A stretch of 64,000 nt of DNA from Halobacterium hubeiense (lineage in GTDB: Archaea > Halobacteriota > Halobacteria > Halobacteriales > Halobacteriaceae): positions 92,626 through 156,625 of the forward strand of contig NZ_LN831304.1 in assembly GCF_001488575.1 (NCBI RefSeq), written 5' to 3'. Each line of letters opens with the position of its first letter. Within the stretch, counting starts at the first letter, position 1. Made by a program: the position numbers and the translations under genes. The notes below the pieces were generated by a model. The model saw only the letters and a program-made list of their open reading frames with translations. It was not told the DNA's origin and made no database searches. Below, piece by piece: positions 25,398-33,587 of this stretch.

Positions 25398-25714
25398 TCT
25401 ACACCTCCAGTGGTACCTTCGGCGGGCGATTGCTGCTGTTCGCCCCCGGTTTCCGAAAGCCGTTGCTCAAGCTCTGATAGGCGCTCTTCGTGGTCGTCGA
25501 GGCGGGACTCCTGTTCGAGATCGATGCTGAGCAGCGCCGGCAGCAGCGGGTTCTGGTGGTTCAACAGCCCGCTCGCGTCGGCGTGCTCGCGGGCGTACTC
25601 GAACAGCCGGTCGAAGCGCGGCTGGTCGCGACGCCGCAGTGCCCGGCGGAACTCTGCCCAGCGCTCTTCGATGGCCCGCAGCGCATCTCGGTAGGTTGGG
25701 TTCGTACGCCCCAT
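25394..25714 (-). CDS. small coiled-coil protein of the replication operon
   Basis: A 106-residue protein. The N-terminal half is basic and helical (ALRAIEERWAEFRRALRRRDQPRFDRLFEYAR). A conserved GLLNHQNPLLPALLSIDLEQE follows, then a coiled coil with heptad-like Glu/Leu/Arg (about 72-95). I chose the ATG at 25714 because it follows the RecA-like stop by 2 bases and leaves the conserved MGRTNPTYRDAL start. I do not recognise a named family. A fragment paralogue is at 23197. Being locked between RecA-like and exonuclease genes suggests a structural adaptor role. Confidence 0.72.
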   Translation of the reverse strand: MGRTNPTYRDALRAIEERWAEFRRALRRRDQPRFDRLFEYAREHADASGLLNHQNPLLPALLSIDLEQESRLDDHEERLSELEQRLSETGGEQQQSPAEGTTGGVE

Positions 25715-25716
25715 CG

Positions 25717-26661
25717 CTATCGTCCTCCTGCCCCGGTTGCGGTCCACGCATCGAGCAGGGGATCCGCGGTGGCCGCGACCGTCTCACCGTCAGCGGTGAC
25801 GCCGGTTCCGACGCTCTCCGGAGTCGGCGTCGACGGCGTCGGCGTCGTCGGTTCCACGCCAACCTGCGTGGCGCGTGCCGCGAGCAGCTGACGCCAGTAC
25901 GTGAACGTCGTCTGGTAGTACGCGCCGTCGTCGACGGGATAGACGAGCGTCTCGAAGTCCTCGCCGACGACCCGTGGTCCCATCCGGGTCTGCTCGCATT
26001 CCAGGTGGTGGTCGGCGGCCGTCGCGACCGGCACCGTGAAGTCGTCGCGCTGCGCCCGGGTGACGAGCACCGGGATGTCGTACCCCTCGGCGTAGGTCGC
26101 TAGCCGGGCGAGGGTTCGGGCTTGGAGGGTTTTCGCGTGAGTCTCGCCGAGGGTATCGTCGGCGCGGTACTGGGCGTCGACGGCCGGCGCGACGAGGAGG
26201 GCGGGCGTGTGGGGTGACGTGTCCTCGTCGCGACCTAGTGCCCGTCGACTGGCTGTCCCGATATCGGCGGTAGACATCTGGATCGACTTGTTCACTGCCG
26301 TCTGGAGATCACAGACGGCGCCGTAGTGCTGGTAGGCGGTGAATCCGCGGGCGACGTGAATTCGGTTGAGCAACCGTTGACTGGGCGCGATCTGGGCGAG
26401 TGTCGTTGTCGTCGCGTGACCATTTGCGTCGACCCAGAAGGCGGGCCCGTCGTGCAGGAGGAGATGGTCGAGTACGAGCGACTGCAGGATTGGGACGCCA
26501 CGGCCTCCCTCGACGTCGAGCAGCGTGATTCCGTCGCCGAGTGACGGCAACAACATCTCGTCCGTAGACGGATCGGCCTGATCAGCAAGGGACCGATTGC
26601 GGTCAGCTCCCCGTGTCGGCTGGTCCACCGCCAATCGGTTCGGCGTTGAGTGTTCTCCCAT
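25717..26661 (-). CDS. RecA/RadA-fold protein without Walker A lysine
   Basis: A 314-residue protein whose order of strands resembles the RecA/RadA core. The P-loop position reads EGGRGVPILQ with no GKT/S. WVDANGHA stands where RadA has its YIDTE strand, followed by LNRIHVARGFTAYQHY, which is strongly RadA-like. ALLVAPAVDAQYR stands in place of Walker B. The C-terminal 45 residues are low in complexity (TPTPSTPTPES). It therefore probably does not hydrolyse ATP and may act as a recombinase mediator. It is first in an operon with the coiled-coil and exonuclease genes, downstream of inverted repeat D. Confidence 0.65.
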   Translation of the reverse strand: MGEHSTPNRLAVDQPTRGADRNRSLADQADPSTDEMLLPSLGDGITLLDVEGGRGVPILQSLVLDHLLLHDGPAFWVDANGHATTTTLAQIAPSQRLLNRIHVARGFTAYQHYGAVCDLQTAVNKSIQMSTADIGTASRRALGRDEDTSPHTPALLVAPAVDAQYRADDTLGETHAKTLQARTLARLATYAEGYDIPVLVTRAQRDDFTVPVATAADHHLECEQTRMGPRVVGEDFETLVYPVDDGAYYQTTFTYWRQLLAARATQVGVEPTTPTPSTPTPESVGTGVTADGETVAATADPLLDAWTATGAGGR

Positions 26662-26825
26662 ACTCGACTAATTGTCTACGTTCCCGATAAGCCGCGGCGT
26701 GGCGCTTCCGCGTTTCAGGGAAGGGCTGGAAGGTATGTAGAACCGGACTCAGGCAACGGATTTCTGCCATCGTTCGACCGTTTCCAAGAACGTTTCCAGA
26801 GAGGAAGGCAGACAGTATCATCGGA

Positions 26826-26866
26826 TTAACCAACAGACCGGGGATCCCAACTCGATTGTTGGTTAA
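26826..26866. repeat. long-spaced inverted repeat, copy D
   Basis: TTAACCAACA (26826-26835) and TGTTGGTTAA (26857-26866) are 21 bases apart, in the gap of 273 bases between the RecA-like gene and the phosphoesterase fusion gene. Nothing else is recognisable in that gap. Confidence 0.9.
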
Positions 26867-26934
26867 GACTCCCTGAATGTATGGTGATCTCGCCCTCACA
26901 CAATTCTGTTGACGGCCCGGCATATCCCCCGAGC

Positions 26935-28380
26935 CTACGATCTGATGTGATCGACGATTGTTTTCAGCGCGGTTACATCGTCGTAATTGTACTGTTTGAG
27001 TAGATCCCAGTCTGGTTCTTCGCCGTCAAGGAGATATCGCGTGTACTTGCTCCCGACCACAAACCCGTCGACGGTCGGGTCTTGATATTCAAAGCCGAGT
27101 GCGCTCGCTACGACATCCAATTTATGCCGATTGAAGGGCCCGAAGAGTTCCTGTTGGGCAGTAATTCCAAGGTCGTGTGTTCGCTCCAGATGGTCGAGCC
27201 CCTCAGTGATGCCGTGTTCGTCGAATCTGCGACTGAGACACTGCTCGTCGAAGTAGTTCCCTCCGTAGTAGATGATCGGCTCGGAGCCATGATCATCAAG
27301 GTACTCAGACAGCTCCTGAAGGAGTGCTGACTCGTCGTCCGGCTCGAAGAATTGTCGGTACGCATAGTTCTGGTAACTGTAGGTGCCGACCAGCCAGATC
27401 CGATCCTGCTGGAGATCCGTTTCTATGTCCAAGAGGAGAGGCTCCGTATCCTGAAGGTCGTCGAAGGCGGACTCGTTTAGAATCACGACCTCATCGTTTT
27501 CGAAAGCCTGTCGATGAGCAATCCACCGGTCCACGTGCCATGACGAGGCTCCAGGGAGGGCTTCGAGTTCGGCACGCCGTTCTTCGGTAATCTCATCTGG
27601 GCTAGTGATCCCTAACTCACTGAACTGTTCTACTCGGTTTCGCCCGACCTGGACGAGATCAGTCAGTCGACTCCCTAGCAGATGGCGAGTGTCGTAGAAC
27701 TCGTACTCGATAGACTCGTTCGAGGCGTCGATGGTGATGAGTGCGTACCTTCCGGGGTCGTCTACTCCGTCGTGGGATGCGATGTTGATCACCGTGCCGT
27801 ACTCGAGGGTTTCAGATCTCCCTCCGAATTGATGGCAATGACCGCAGACGGTAGCTGGGGGCTGGATGTCGTCTATGAAGCTCCTGACGGCCTTCGACCC
27901 GATATGTTGTTGCCCGAATCGCTTCCCGATATCGAGAATGCCGAAGGGAGGAGTGTGAGTGATAAGAATCGGAGTTCTGTCTTCACAAGCGGTGCGGTGT
28001 TCGGAAAGGTGCCGTTGGACGTCGTCCTCGGTATAGGTGATGAGACCAGGTCCCTGGGTCGATCCTTCCTGGCCGATGAACACGAGATCCTCGTAGATGT
28101 ATGGTGTCCTGTGGAGGTCGGTGGTAAATTCCGCATCGAATTGCGGACCGGTTGACGGGGGGAAGTCGTCGTTTCCTCGGACATAGAGCGATTGTTGGTG
28201 CTTCGTGAGGCGAGCAAGTTCTGCAAGATGATCTGTGTCAGTATCGGCGTTTTTGAAACGTGAGAGGTCGTCGCCGGCATACAGTAGTAGATCAGGAGTT
28301 GGTTCTACAGTTTCGAGAATGGTGTAGAGATCGTCAATGGGTTGAGAGCGCCAGTCAGATACAGCGAGAATGTGGGTCAT
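26935..28380 (-). CDS. metallophosphoesterase-HhH-RNase H-like fusion protein
   Basis: A 481-residue three-part protein. Residues 1-235 form a calcineurin-like phosphoesterase with GDD (36-38), RGND (68-71), THTPP (141-145) and GHCH (170-173); the first motif is SDW instead of the usual DxH. Residues about 250-300 look like a helix-hairpin-helix segment (LGITSPDEITEERRAELEAL). Residues about 330-481 are a YprB-like RNase H domain with LLDIET (D338, E340), GGNYFDEQCL and a final YNYDDVTALK. Two nuclease-type domains joined by a DNA-binding linker suggest a DNA repair enzyme. It is divergent from the SRAP gene across inverted repeat E. Confidence 0.78.
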   Translation of the reverse strand: MTHILAVSDWRSQPIDDLYTILETVEPTPDLLLYAGDDLSRFKNADTDTDHLAELARLTKHQQSLYVRGNDDFPPSTGPQFDAEFTTDLHRTPYIYEDLVFIGQEGSTQGPGLITYTEDDVQRHLSEHRTACEDRTPILITHTPPFGILDIGKRFGQQHIGSKAVRSFIDDIQPPATVCGHCHQFGGRSETLEYGTVINIASHDGVDDPGRYALITIDASNESIEYEFYDTRHLLGSRLTDLVQVGRNRVEQFSELGITSPDEITEERRAELEALPGASSWHVDRWIAHRQAFENDEVVILNESAFDDLQDTEPLLLDIETDLQQDRIWLVGTYSYQNYAYRQFFEPDDESALLQELSEYLDDHGSEPIIYYGGNYFDEQCLSRRFDEHGITEGLDHLERTHDLGITAQQELFGPFNRHKLDVVASALGFEYQDPTVDGFVVGSKYTRYLLDGEEPDWDLLKQYNYDDVTALKTIVDHIRS

Positions 28381-28466
28381 TTTGGTTGAGCGTAGTTAGT
28401 GTAGCCTCTTCTATCGTTTGTTTAGGTGTACCGTTTGGCATTAGGAGATTCTTCGCCCCGCTGTCG

Positions 28467-28508
28467 TTAACCAACAGCTCAGGCTCATCGGGACAATCTG
28501 TTGGTTAA
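28467..28508. repeat. long-spaced inverted repeat, copy E
   Basis: TTAACCAACA (28467-28476) and TGTTGGTTAA (28499-28508) are 22 bases apart, one more than the other copies. It lies between two divergent genes, 54 bases from the SRAP start and 86 bases from the phosphoesterase fusion start, so one site could control both. Confidence 0.9.
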
Positions 28509-28562
28509 CGGTGTGATTCCTGTGCGACCACGTTGAAGATGCTTCCCTCCGAACTCCTCGGT

Positions 28563-29249
28563 ATGTGTGGCCGGAACTCGCTCTTCATCGACCAGGCCGA
28601 CCTCGAGGCTCGCTTCGACGCCGAGGTCGTCGCGGACGGCGGGTACACACCTCGATACAACATCGCGCCTGGCGACGACCTCCACATCATCACGAACGAG
28701 GATCCCGACGAGATTGACACCTACCACTGGGGGCTGATTCCATTCTGGGCGGACGAACCCGAGGAGGGCATCATCAACGCTCGCTCCGAGACTGCCGACG
28801 AGAAACGCGTCTTCGAGCGGGCGTGGGAATCACGTCCCTGCCTCGTCCCCTCGTCAGGGTTCTACGAATGGAAATCGCCGAACGGCGGGTCGAAGCAGCC
28901 CTACCGCATTTACCGGGAGGACGACCCCGCATTCGCGATGGCCGGGCTCTGGGACGTCTGGGAGGGCGACGACGAGACGATCTCGTGCGTCACGATTCTC
29001 ACGACGGAGCCGAACGACCTGATGAACTCAATCCACGACCGGATGCCGGTCGTCCTCCCACAGGACGCGGAATCTGACTGGCTCGCCGCAGACCCGGACA
29101 CCCGCAAGGAACTGTGCCAGCCGTATCCGAAGGACGATCTGGACGCCTACGAGATTTCGACGCGAGTCAACAACCCCGGCAACGACGATCCCCAGGTCAT
29201 CGAGCCGCTAGACCACGAGCAATCGGGCCTCGGCGAGTTCAGTTCCTGA
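28563..29249 (+). CDS. SRAP-domain protein (HMCES/YedK family)
   Basis: A 228-residue SRAP protein. The start is fixed by biology: SRAP enzymes use Cys2 exposed after Met removal, and the ATG at 28563 gives MCGR. Other active-site residues are present: N72 and R74 (NARSE), E102 (FYEW) and His in IHDRMP. The family crosslinks covalently to abasic sites in single-stranded DNA and shields them during replication. Context with polymerase and exonuclease genes fits DNA damage tolerance. Inverted repeat E lies in its promoter region. Confidence 0.93.
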   Translation: MCGRNSLFIDQADLEARFDAEVVADGGYTPRYNIAPGDDLHIITNEDPDEIDTYHWGLIPFWADEPEEGIINARSETADEKRVFERAWESRPCLVPSSGFYEWKSPNGGSKQPYRIYREDDPAFAMAGLWDVWEGDDETISCVTILTTEPNDLMNSIHDRMPVVLPQDAESDWLAADPDTRKELCQPYPKDDLDAYEISTRVNNPGNDDPQVIEPLDHEQSGLGEFSS

Positions 29250-29267
29250 TAGCTGACGGGCTTACGG

Positions 29268-30296
29268 TCACTGCATCGGTGACGCCGCCGCTGAATCGAC
29301 GAGCGAGTATTCTCGGTCCCGACTCGTCCCTTCCGCCTCGAGAAGGTTGTACTGCTCCATCTTCGAGAGGTACGTGCGGATAGTCCGCTTCGTCCGCGGA
29401 TCATCGACGTCCTCGGAATATCGCTCGTGGATTTCGCTCGGCCCGACCGGGCCGTGCTCGCGAACGATGTCGTAGACGACGCGCTGGTGCGGCGTGAGCG
29501 AGTCGAGGCTCTTCTGCTTGATTTGGGCCCGAGCATCCTCGGCGGCGTCCAAGAGAATATCGTCGGTGATGCGCTCGTGGTTCTCGCGATCGGCCTTGCC
29601 GGCGGCCGTTCGGAGGATGCCGATTGCGAGGCGGGCGTCGCCGGCGGCCGCGTCGGCGATCCGGTAGAGCTGGTCGTCGGTGATGACGTCCTCGTCGAGC
29701 CCCCACTTTGCCCGAGCACTCAGGATGTCGTACAGCTGCTCGTCGTGGTACTTGTCCATCCGGACGTGTTCGCTGGAGCGCAGTCGGCTCACGAGGCGGT
29801 CGTCGACGCGGCTGAACAGCTCCTCTTCCTTGTTCGCGATGCAGATGATCGCGAACTGCGGGAGGCTGTGGAGGTCGTAGATGACGCTGGGGTCTTCGAG
29901 CTGGTCGACCTCGTCGAGGATGACGACGGTTCGCGGGCCGTCATGCTGCTGGAGGCGATCGACGAGTTCGTCGTGGGGCGTCGACTGCCGGTGGATGTCG
30001 ATGGTCGCGCCGAGCTCGTCGAGGATCTGGTAGAGCGTCCGGAACCGGGTGTAGTTGCGCCAGCAGTTGACGTAGGTGGTCTCGACATCGAGGACCTCTT
30101 CCCGGAGTCGTTCGGTGACGAATTGCGAGATGCACGTCTTGCCGGCGCCGCTGGGTCCGGTGACAATAGCGGTATCGGCGGGTTCGCCGTTCGTGATTGG
30201 CTCGAGGACACTGGAGAGGTGGTTGACTTCGGCGTCGCGATGCTCAACTTCCCGAGGAACGAACCTGGCCCGGAGGACGCGAGCATCGCGAATCAT
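29268..30296 (-). CDS. orc1: second Orc1/Cdc6-type AAA+ protein
   Basis: A 342-residue Orc1/Cdc6. Walker A is GPSGAGKT (47-54), Walker B is VVILDEVDQ (about 120-128), and the sensor-1 stretch is FAIICIANK. The sensor-2 arginine is in GDARLAIGIL. A winged helix at about 270-330 (LTPHQRVVYDIVREHGPVGPSEI) should bind DNA. It is shorter than the first Orc1 and has a different flanking repeat (TTCCGGAAAC, 30348-30453). It could start replication at another origin or act as a regulator. Confidence 0.92.
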   Translation of the reverse strand: MIRDARVLRARFVPREVEHRDAEVNHLSSVLEPITNGEPADTAIVTGPSGAGKTCISQFVTERLREEVLDVETTYVNCWRNYTRFRTLYQILDELGATIDIHRQSTPHDELVDRLQQHDGPRTVVILDEVDQLEDPSVIYDLHSLPQFAIICIANKEEELFSRVDDRLVSRLRSSEHVRMDKYHDEQLYDILSARAKWGLDEDVITDDQLYRIADAAAGDARLAIGILRTAAGKADRENHERITDDILLDAAEDARAQIKQKSLDSLTPHQRVVYDIVREHGPVGPSEIHERYSEDVDDPRTKRTIRTYLSKMEQYNLLEAEGTSRDREYSLVDSAAASPMQ

Positions 30297-30319
30297 CTGT
30301 CTCTGACAGACTGATTTCG

Positions 30320-30453
30320 GGTCAGGTTACAAAAGCCTGACCGGGTTGTTTCCGGAAACTCCTATGATAGTACCATCGTGAGTACTCAAAAACCTACGCT
30401 GTATCCCGATTTGTGTTTGTGGAAAGTCGAGGCTTCCGGAAACTTCCGGAAAC
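30320..30453. promoter_or_regulatory. palindromes upstream of second orc1
   Basis: GGTCAGG (320-326) and CCTGACC (336-342) form a hairpin or dyad. GTTTCCGGAAAC (348-359) is a perfect 12-bp palindrome. Two head-to-tail TTCCGGAAAC units occupy 30434-30453 with a 10-base period. All lie in the 280-base gap between the divergent orc1 and CoiA-like genes, which holds no gene. They may be initiator or repressor sites for this Orc1. Confidence 0.6.
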
Positions 30454-30576
30454 TCATCCTCCACTACTGATTTGACACCAAGTGGGTGATTTCTCTTCGA
30501 CCCCGAACGACGGGGTGCCGGAGAAATGGTCATTATGATCGAGTGACAAGCAAATCTAATACAGCCATCGACTTCG

Positions 30577-31725
30577 ATGCCATATCTTGGAGTTCTAAAC
30601 GGAACACGGGTAATCCCACCGCAAGTAGCCGACGGCACGTCTGTTACTTGTCCTGCGTGCGACCAACCGATGGCCGTTGTACGGTCTCACGAACGAGGTT
30701 CTGCTTTCATTTCCCGTCATTTTCGGCACCACGAACAAGAGGGTCGTTCTGAGATGGGCCAAACTGCAGGTCAGGCAACCTTTGCTGATCTTGTAGATGT
30801 CGGCGAGTGCCCTGGTGAATCGGACGAACATATGAAAATGAAGTCGATTGCATATGCTCGATTGGATCACGATTTCCCCGATGCGACGGTTGAGCTTGAA
30901 TCCGGTATCGACGGCCGAATTGCGGATGTCCTGCTCACATTCGATACTCCCCGAGAGCCCTATGGAAGGGGTATCGCGATAGAGGCTCAGTATCGGAATC
31001 AGGGCAAAGATATTGAGGCAGTTACTGACCACTATCTACAGCGTGGTTTTAGCGTTGCGTGGCTCGACGAGGACGATTTCTCAGAGTACGATGTTGATCT
31101 CTCCGGAATACTGTCCGTCTGGCCCTATGCGCTTCCGTCGCGGTCTGATTTGGAGGGGTACCCCGAAGTTATCAGATGGCTCTGGCAAGAGAAATCGCTC
31201 TCTGTTTCGGTAGAGGTCCCTATACCCGGAGAATATTGGGCTTCGTTCGATAAGTCGGATGAATGGGTGACCGTTGCTCAACAAGATCTCCGACGGAAGG
31301 GGCGCGCCTGGGCGACTGTTTCTCGCTCACCAACGGGTCAGTTAACTCTTCAGCTTGGAAAGAAGGACTGGGGCTGGGACGGAGATACCCACCGTGTCAC
31401 CGTTCAGCTTGAAGAATCGGATACCGAGGAACTCCGATCATTTACTGATAACTTGGAACGGCTGGCATTTGGGTCGGATCGTCCGACTGAGGCAGATCGC
31501 GAACGCCCTTGGCATGATTTGACAACGGCTTGGTTCGCCGGCTCCCCCCGTGTTACCTCCTGGCTCTCGGCTTCCCTTTCCCCCGATGACGACGTTGTCC
31601 TCTCGTTAGGAAAGAAACACCCGAAGGAAACCGATCGCGTTAGTGTCCAAATTGACGAAACTGCGACTCAGGCTCTAAATGAGCTCACTGATCTCCTTGA
31701 GAGGGCTTTCGAATTGGAAGCTTGA
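30577..31725 (+). CDS. CoiA-like nuclease with zinc finger
   Basis: A 382-residue protein. The N terminus has a zinc-binding set C25/C28 (CPAC) and HFRHH (48-52). A PD-(D/E)XK nuclease core follows: HMKMKSIA helix, D117 in RIADVLL, E136 and Q138 in IAIEAQYRN, then the helix up to HYLQRGFSVAWL. This order matches the competence protein CoiA family. Residues about 200-382 hold two similar halves, each with a SW or AW strand and an LGKK motif, and are unassigned. It begins the defence island. A restriction role is as likely as DNA uptake. Confidence 0.72.
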   Translation: MPYLGVLNGTRVIPPQVADGTSVTCPACDQPMAVVRSHERGSAFISRHFRHHEQEGRSEMGQTAGQATFADLVDVGECPGESDEHMKMKSIAYARLDHDFPDATVELESGIDGRIADVLLTFDTPREPYGRGIAIEAQYRNQGKDIEAVTDHYLQRGFSVAWLDEDDFSEYDVDLSGILSVWPYALPSRSDLEGYPEVIRWLWQEKSLSVSVEVPIPGEYWASFDKSDEWVTVAQQDLRRKGRAWATVSRSPTGQLTLQLGKKDWGWDGDTHRVTVQLEESDTEELRSFTDNLERLAFGSDRPTEADRERPWHDLTTAWFAGSPRVTSWLSASLSPDDDVVLSLGKKHPKETDRVSVQIDETATQALNELTDLLERAFELEA

Positions 31726-31731
31726 TTGCGG

Positions 31732-33498
31732 TTAGAACGGTTGGTTCTCGAGGATGTGCTCCATAATGAGCTGCTCCCGAGAGTCAACGAATTCCTCAAA
31801 GGTCATCTCCTTGGCGCCCTCTGGGATATGGTGAGTCTGCTTGTAGTCGTCCGTTCGGGAGTTCATCCAGTCCTCGAAGTCGTCATCGGATTTCATCTTG
31901 TTCGTCTTGTCGATCAGCAGCTGGAGGTTCCCCACTCGGTCGGCATCTGCCTCCTCTGGGAGGACCGACTTCGGAATAATGTGGTCGATATCGTAGTCCT
32001 TGCCCCGGGCCGGTTCATCGGGATAGTGCGACAGCTGGAGGAGGAACTCGATGTCGCGTTTGCCGTACTGAAGCTCCTCGAAAAGCGTGGTCAGCTTTTC
32101 TTCGGTGAAACGGAGGGACGTCCCGTAACTCGACGCCACTTCATCACTAATCCGCTCAAGTGGGAACTCCGAGCTATCTTCTTCTCGGATAACGTCCCGG
32201 ACGAGTTCGGCGATCTGGTTCGATGATTGGCTGGTGAACCCATTGAGTCGAGCCGCACAGATGTAGTAGAGAATGTCACGGCGCCGCCCGCGACCCTTGA
32301 TGGAGGTCGAATCGAGCGAGGGATTTTCGTTCTGGTAGAGGTAGTAGGCGATAGGCGTGTAGAGGGCGGGACTGAGGATGTAGGTCACCGTTGGATAGTA
32401 GCTGTTCAGGAGTTCCGCGAGTTGCTCCATCGTGTTCGAGAACGTATCGGTAAGCCAAATCTCCTTCAGATTCCGCAGCAAGTCGAGTGTGTAGTTGTCG
32501 AACCGATACTGAATCTCGTTGCCGTTGATTGCGAGCAGCACCTTTTGGATGTGTTTCGTGGCAAAGGGAGCATTCCCACCATCGATGATTCCGTTCAGTT
32601 CGTCGACCATCGAGTGAACCTCGTCACGTGCGTTGATCTCTGGGGGTTCCTGTTGCCAGCTACTGGTCATCAAGGAAAGGAGGATTTCGGCGCGATTCGG
32701 TGTCACTCCACCTTGATTGATCCGAACGAAGACGTCGCGGACACGGGTGATGTCGTTCTCGTCTTCGGTGAAGAAGTGGAGCTTCTCGTCCTTGTGGACC
32801 GCTCGATAGAGGTCCTCGAAATTGCGCTGGGCGTTGAGAATCAGACTATCCGCATTCTCTATCTCCGGGTGTTCTCCGATCAGCTCTTGAATCTCACTCT
32901 CGATTTCCTGGCGTTCTGCATAGAAATCGTCGTTGTCCGAGATGGACATAATCCGGTTGACCGGATACCAATAGGCATTCGCAGTCGCTGACTGTTCGGA
33001 CCGGAAGGAGAAATCGTACTTATTGCCGAGTTCCGAGTCCGCTGTCTGCGGGTCGGAGAGGAGGTTGAGATAGAGGCGTTTCTGGACCCACGAACTGGCC
33101 TTGTTTCGCGGATGATTGTGTTTCCGTTCGTAGAACGATCCGGTGAGGCCGATATTGAGCGCGGTCAGCCGTTGCTGGCCGTCGAGAACCAGCTTCACCG
33201 GTGAGGGGAGTGGATCTTCAGAATTGTGTGGAGGGTTTCGATGGGTTGGGGTTGTGAGTGACTGGGGGAAGTTCGGTTCGTCGACGTAGTGGGTGACGAA
33301 GCGATATTTGGGCTGAGCCTGTGCTTCCTCGGCTGAGAGGTTCCACTGAAGAAGAGCACCGATCGGATAGTCCCGTAACAGGGAATCAAACAGATCGACT
33401 ATATCACTCGTTTCCCAGACGAATTCGCGCTGAATCGCTGGTAAGAGATAAGAATAATTTATATTTTCCACGACTTCAGCGATCCGCTTGGTTTCCAT
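31732..33498 (-). CDS. DUF262/HNH protein (GmrSD-type)
   Basis: A 588-residue protein with the DUF262 signatures PAIQREFVW (20-28), DYPIGALLQW (43-52) and DGQQRLT (106-112), and a C-terminal DUF1524-type HNH core YDIDHIIPKS (502-511) followed by NLQLL and N. In the GmrSD type IV restriction family DUF262 reads a nucleotide and the HNH domain cuts modified DNA. Single-chain members like this one are common defence genes. It is convergent with the CoiA-like gene (6-base gap). Confidence 0.85.
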   Translation of the reverse strand: METKRIAEVVENINYSYLLPAIQREFVWETSDIVDLFDSLLRDYPIGALLQWNLSAEEAQAQPKYRFVTHYVDEPNFPQSLTTPTHRNPPHNSEDPLPSPVKLVLDGQQRLTALNIGLTGSFYERKHNHPRNKASSWVQKRLYLNLLSDPQTADSELGNKYDFSFRSEQSATANAYWYPVNRIMSISDNDDFYAERQEIESEIQELIGEHPEIENADSLILNAQRNFEDLYRAVHKDEKLHFFTEDENDITRVRDVFVRINQGGVTPNRAEILLSLMTSSWQQEPPEINARDEVHSMVDELNGIIDGGNAPFATKHIQKVLLAINGNEIQYRFDNYTLDLLRNLKEIWLTDTFSNTMEQLAELLNSYYPTVTYILSPALYTPIAYYLYQNENPSLDSTSIKGRGRRRDILYYICAARLNGFTSQSSNQIAELVRDVIREEDSSEFPLERISDEVASSYGTSLRFTEEKLTTLFEELQYGKRDIEFLLQLSHYPDEPARGKDYDIDHIIPKSVLPEEADADRVGNLQLLIDKTNKMKSDDDFEDWMNSRTDDYKQTHHIPEGAKEMTFEEFVDSREQLIMEHILENQPF

Positions 33499-33587
33499 AT
33501 TCCGTCTTGTGGTAAGCAGGTTTTATATATCTACATAGTGCTGGTCGCCTATCATTTATAACGTAACAGAGCGATTTTCGGATAGAA

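Noticed and set aside
12288-28508. The long inverted repeats as transposon ends or attachment sites
   Set aside because: Each copy is a self-contained inverted pair with a nearly constant spacer in an intergenic region, not paired across a gene, and no target duplications are seen.
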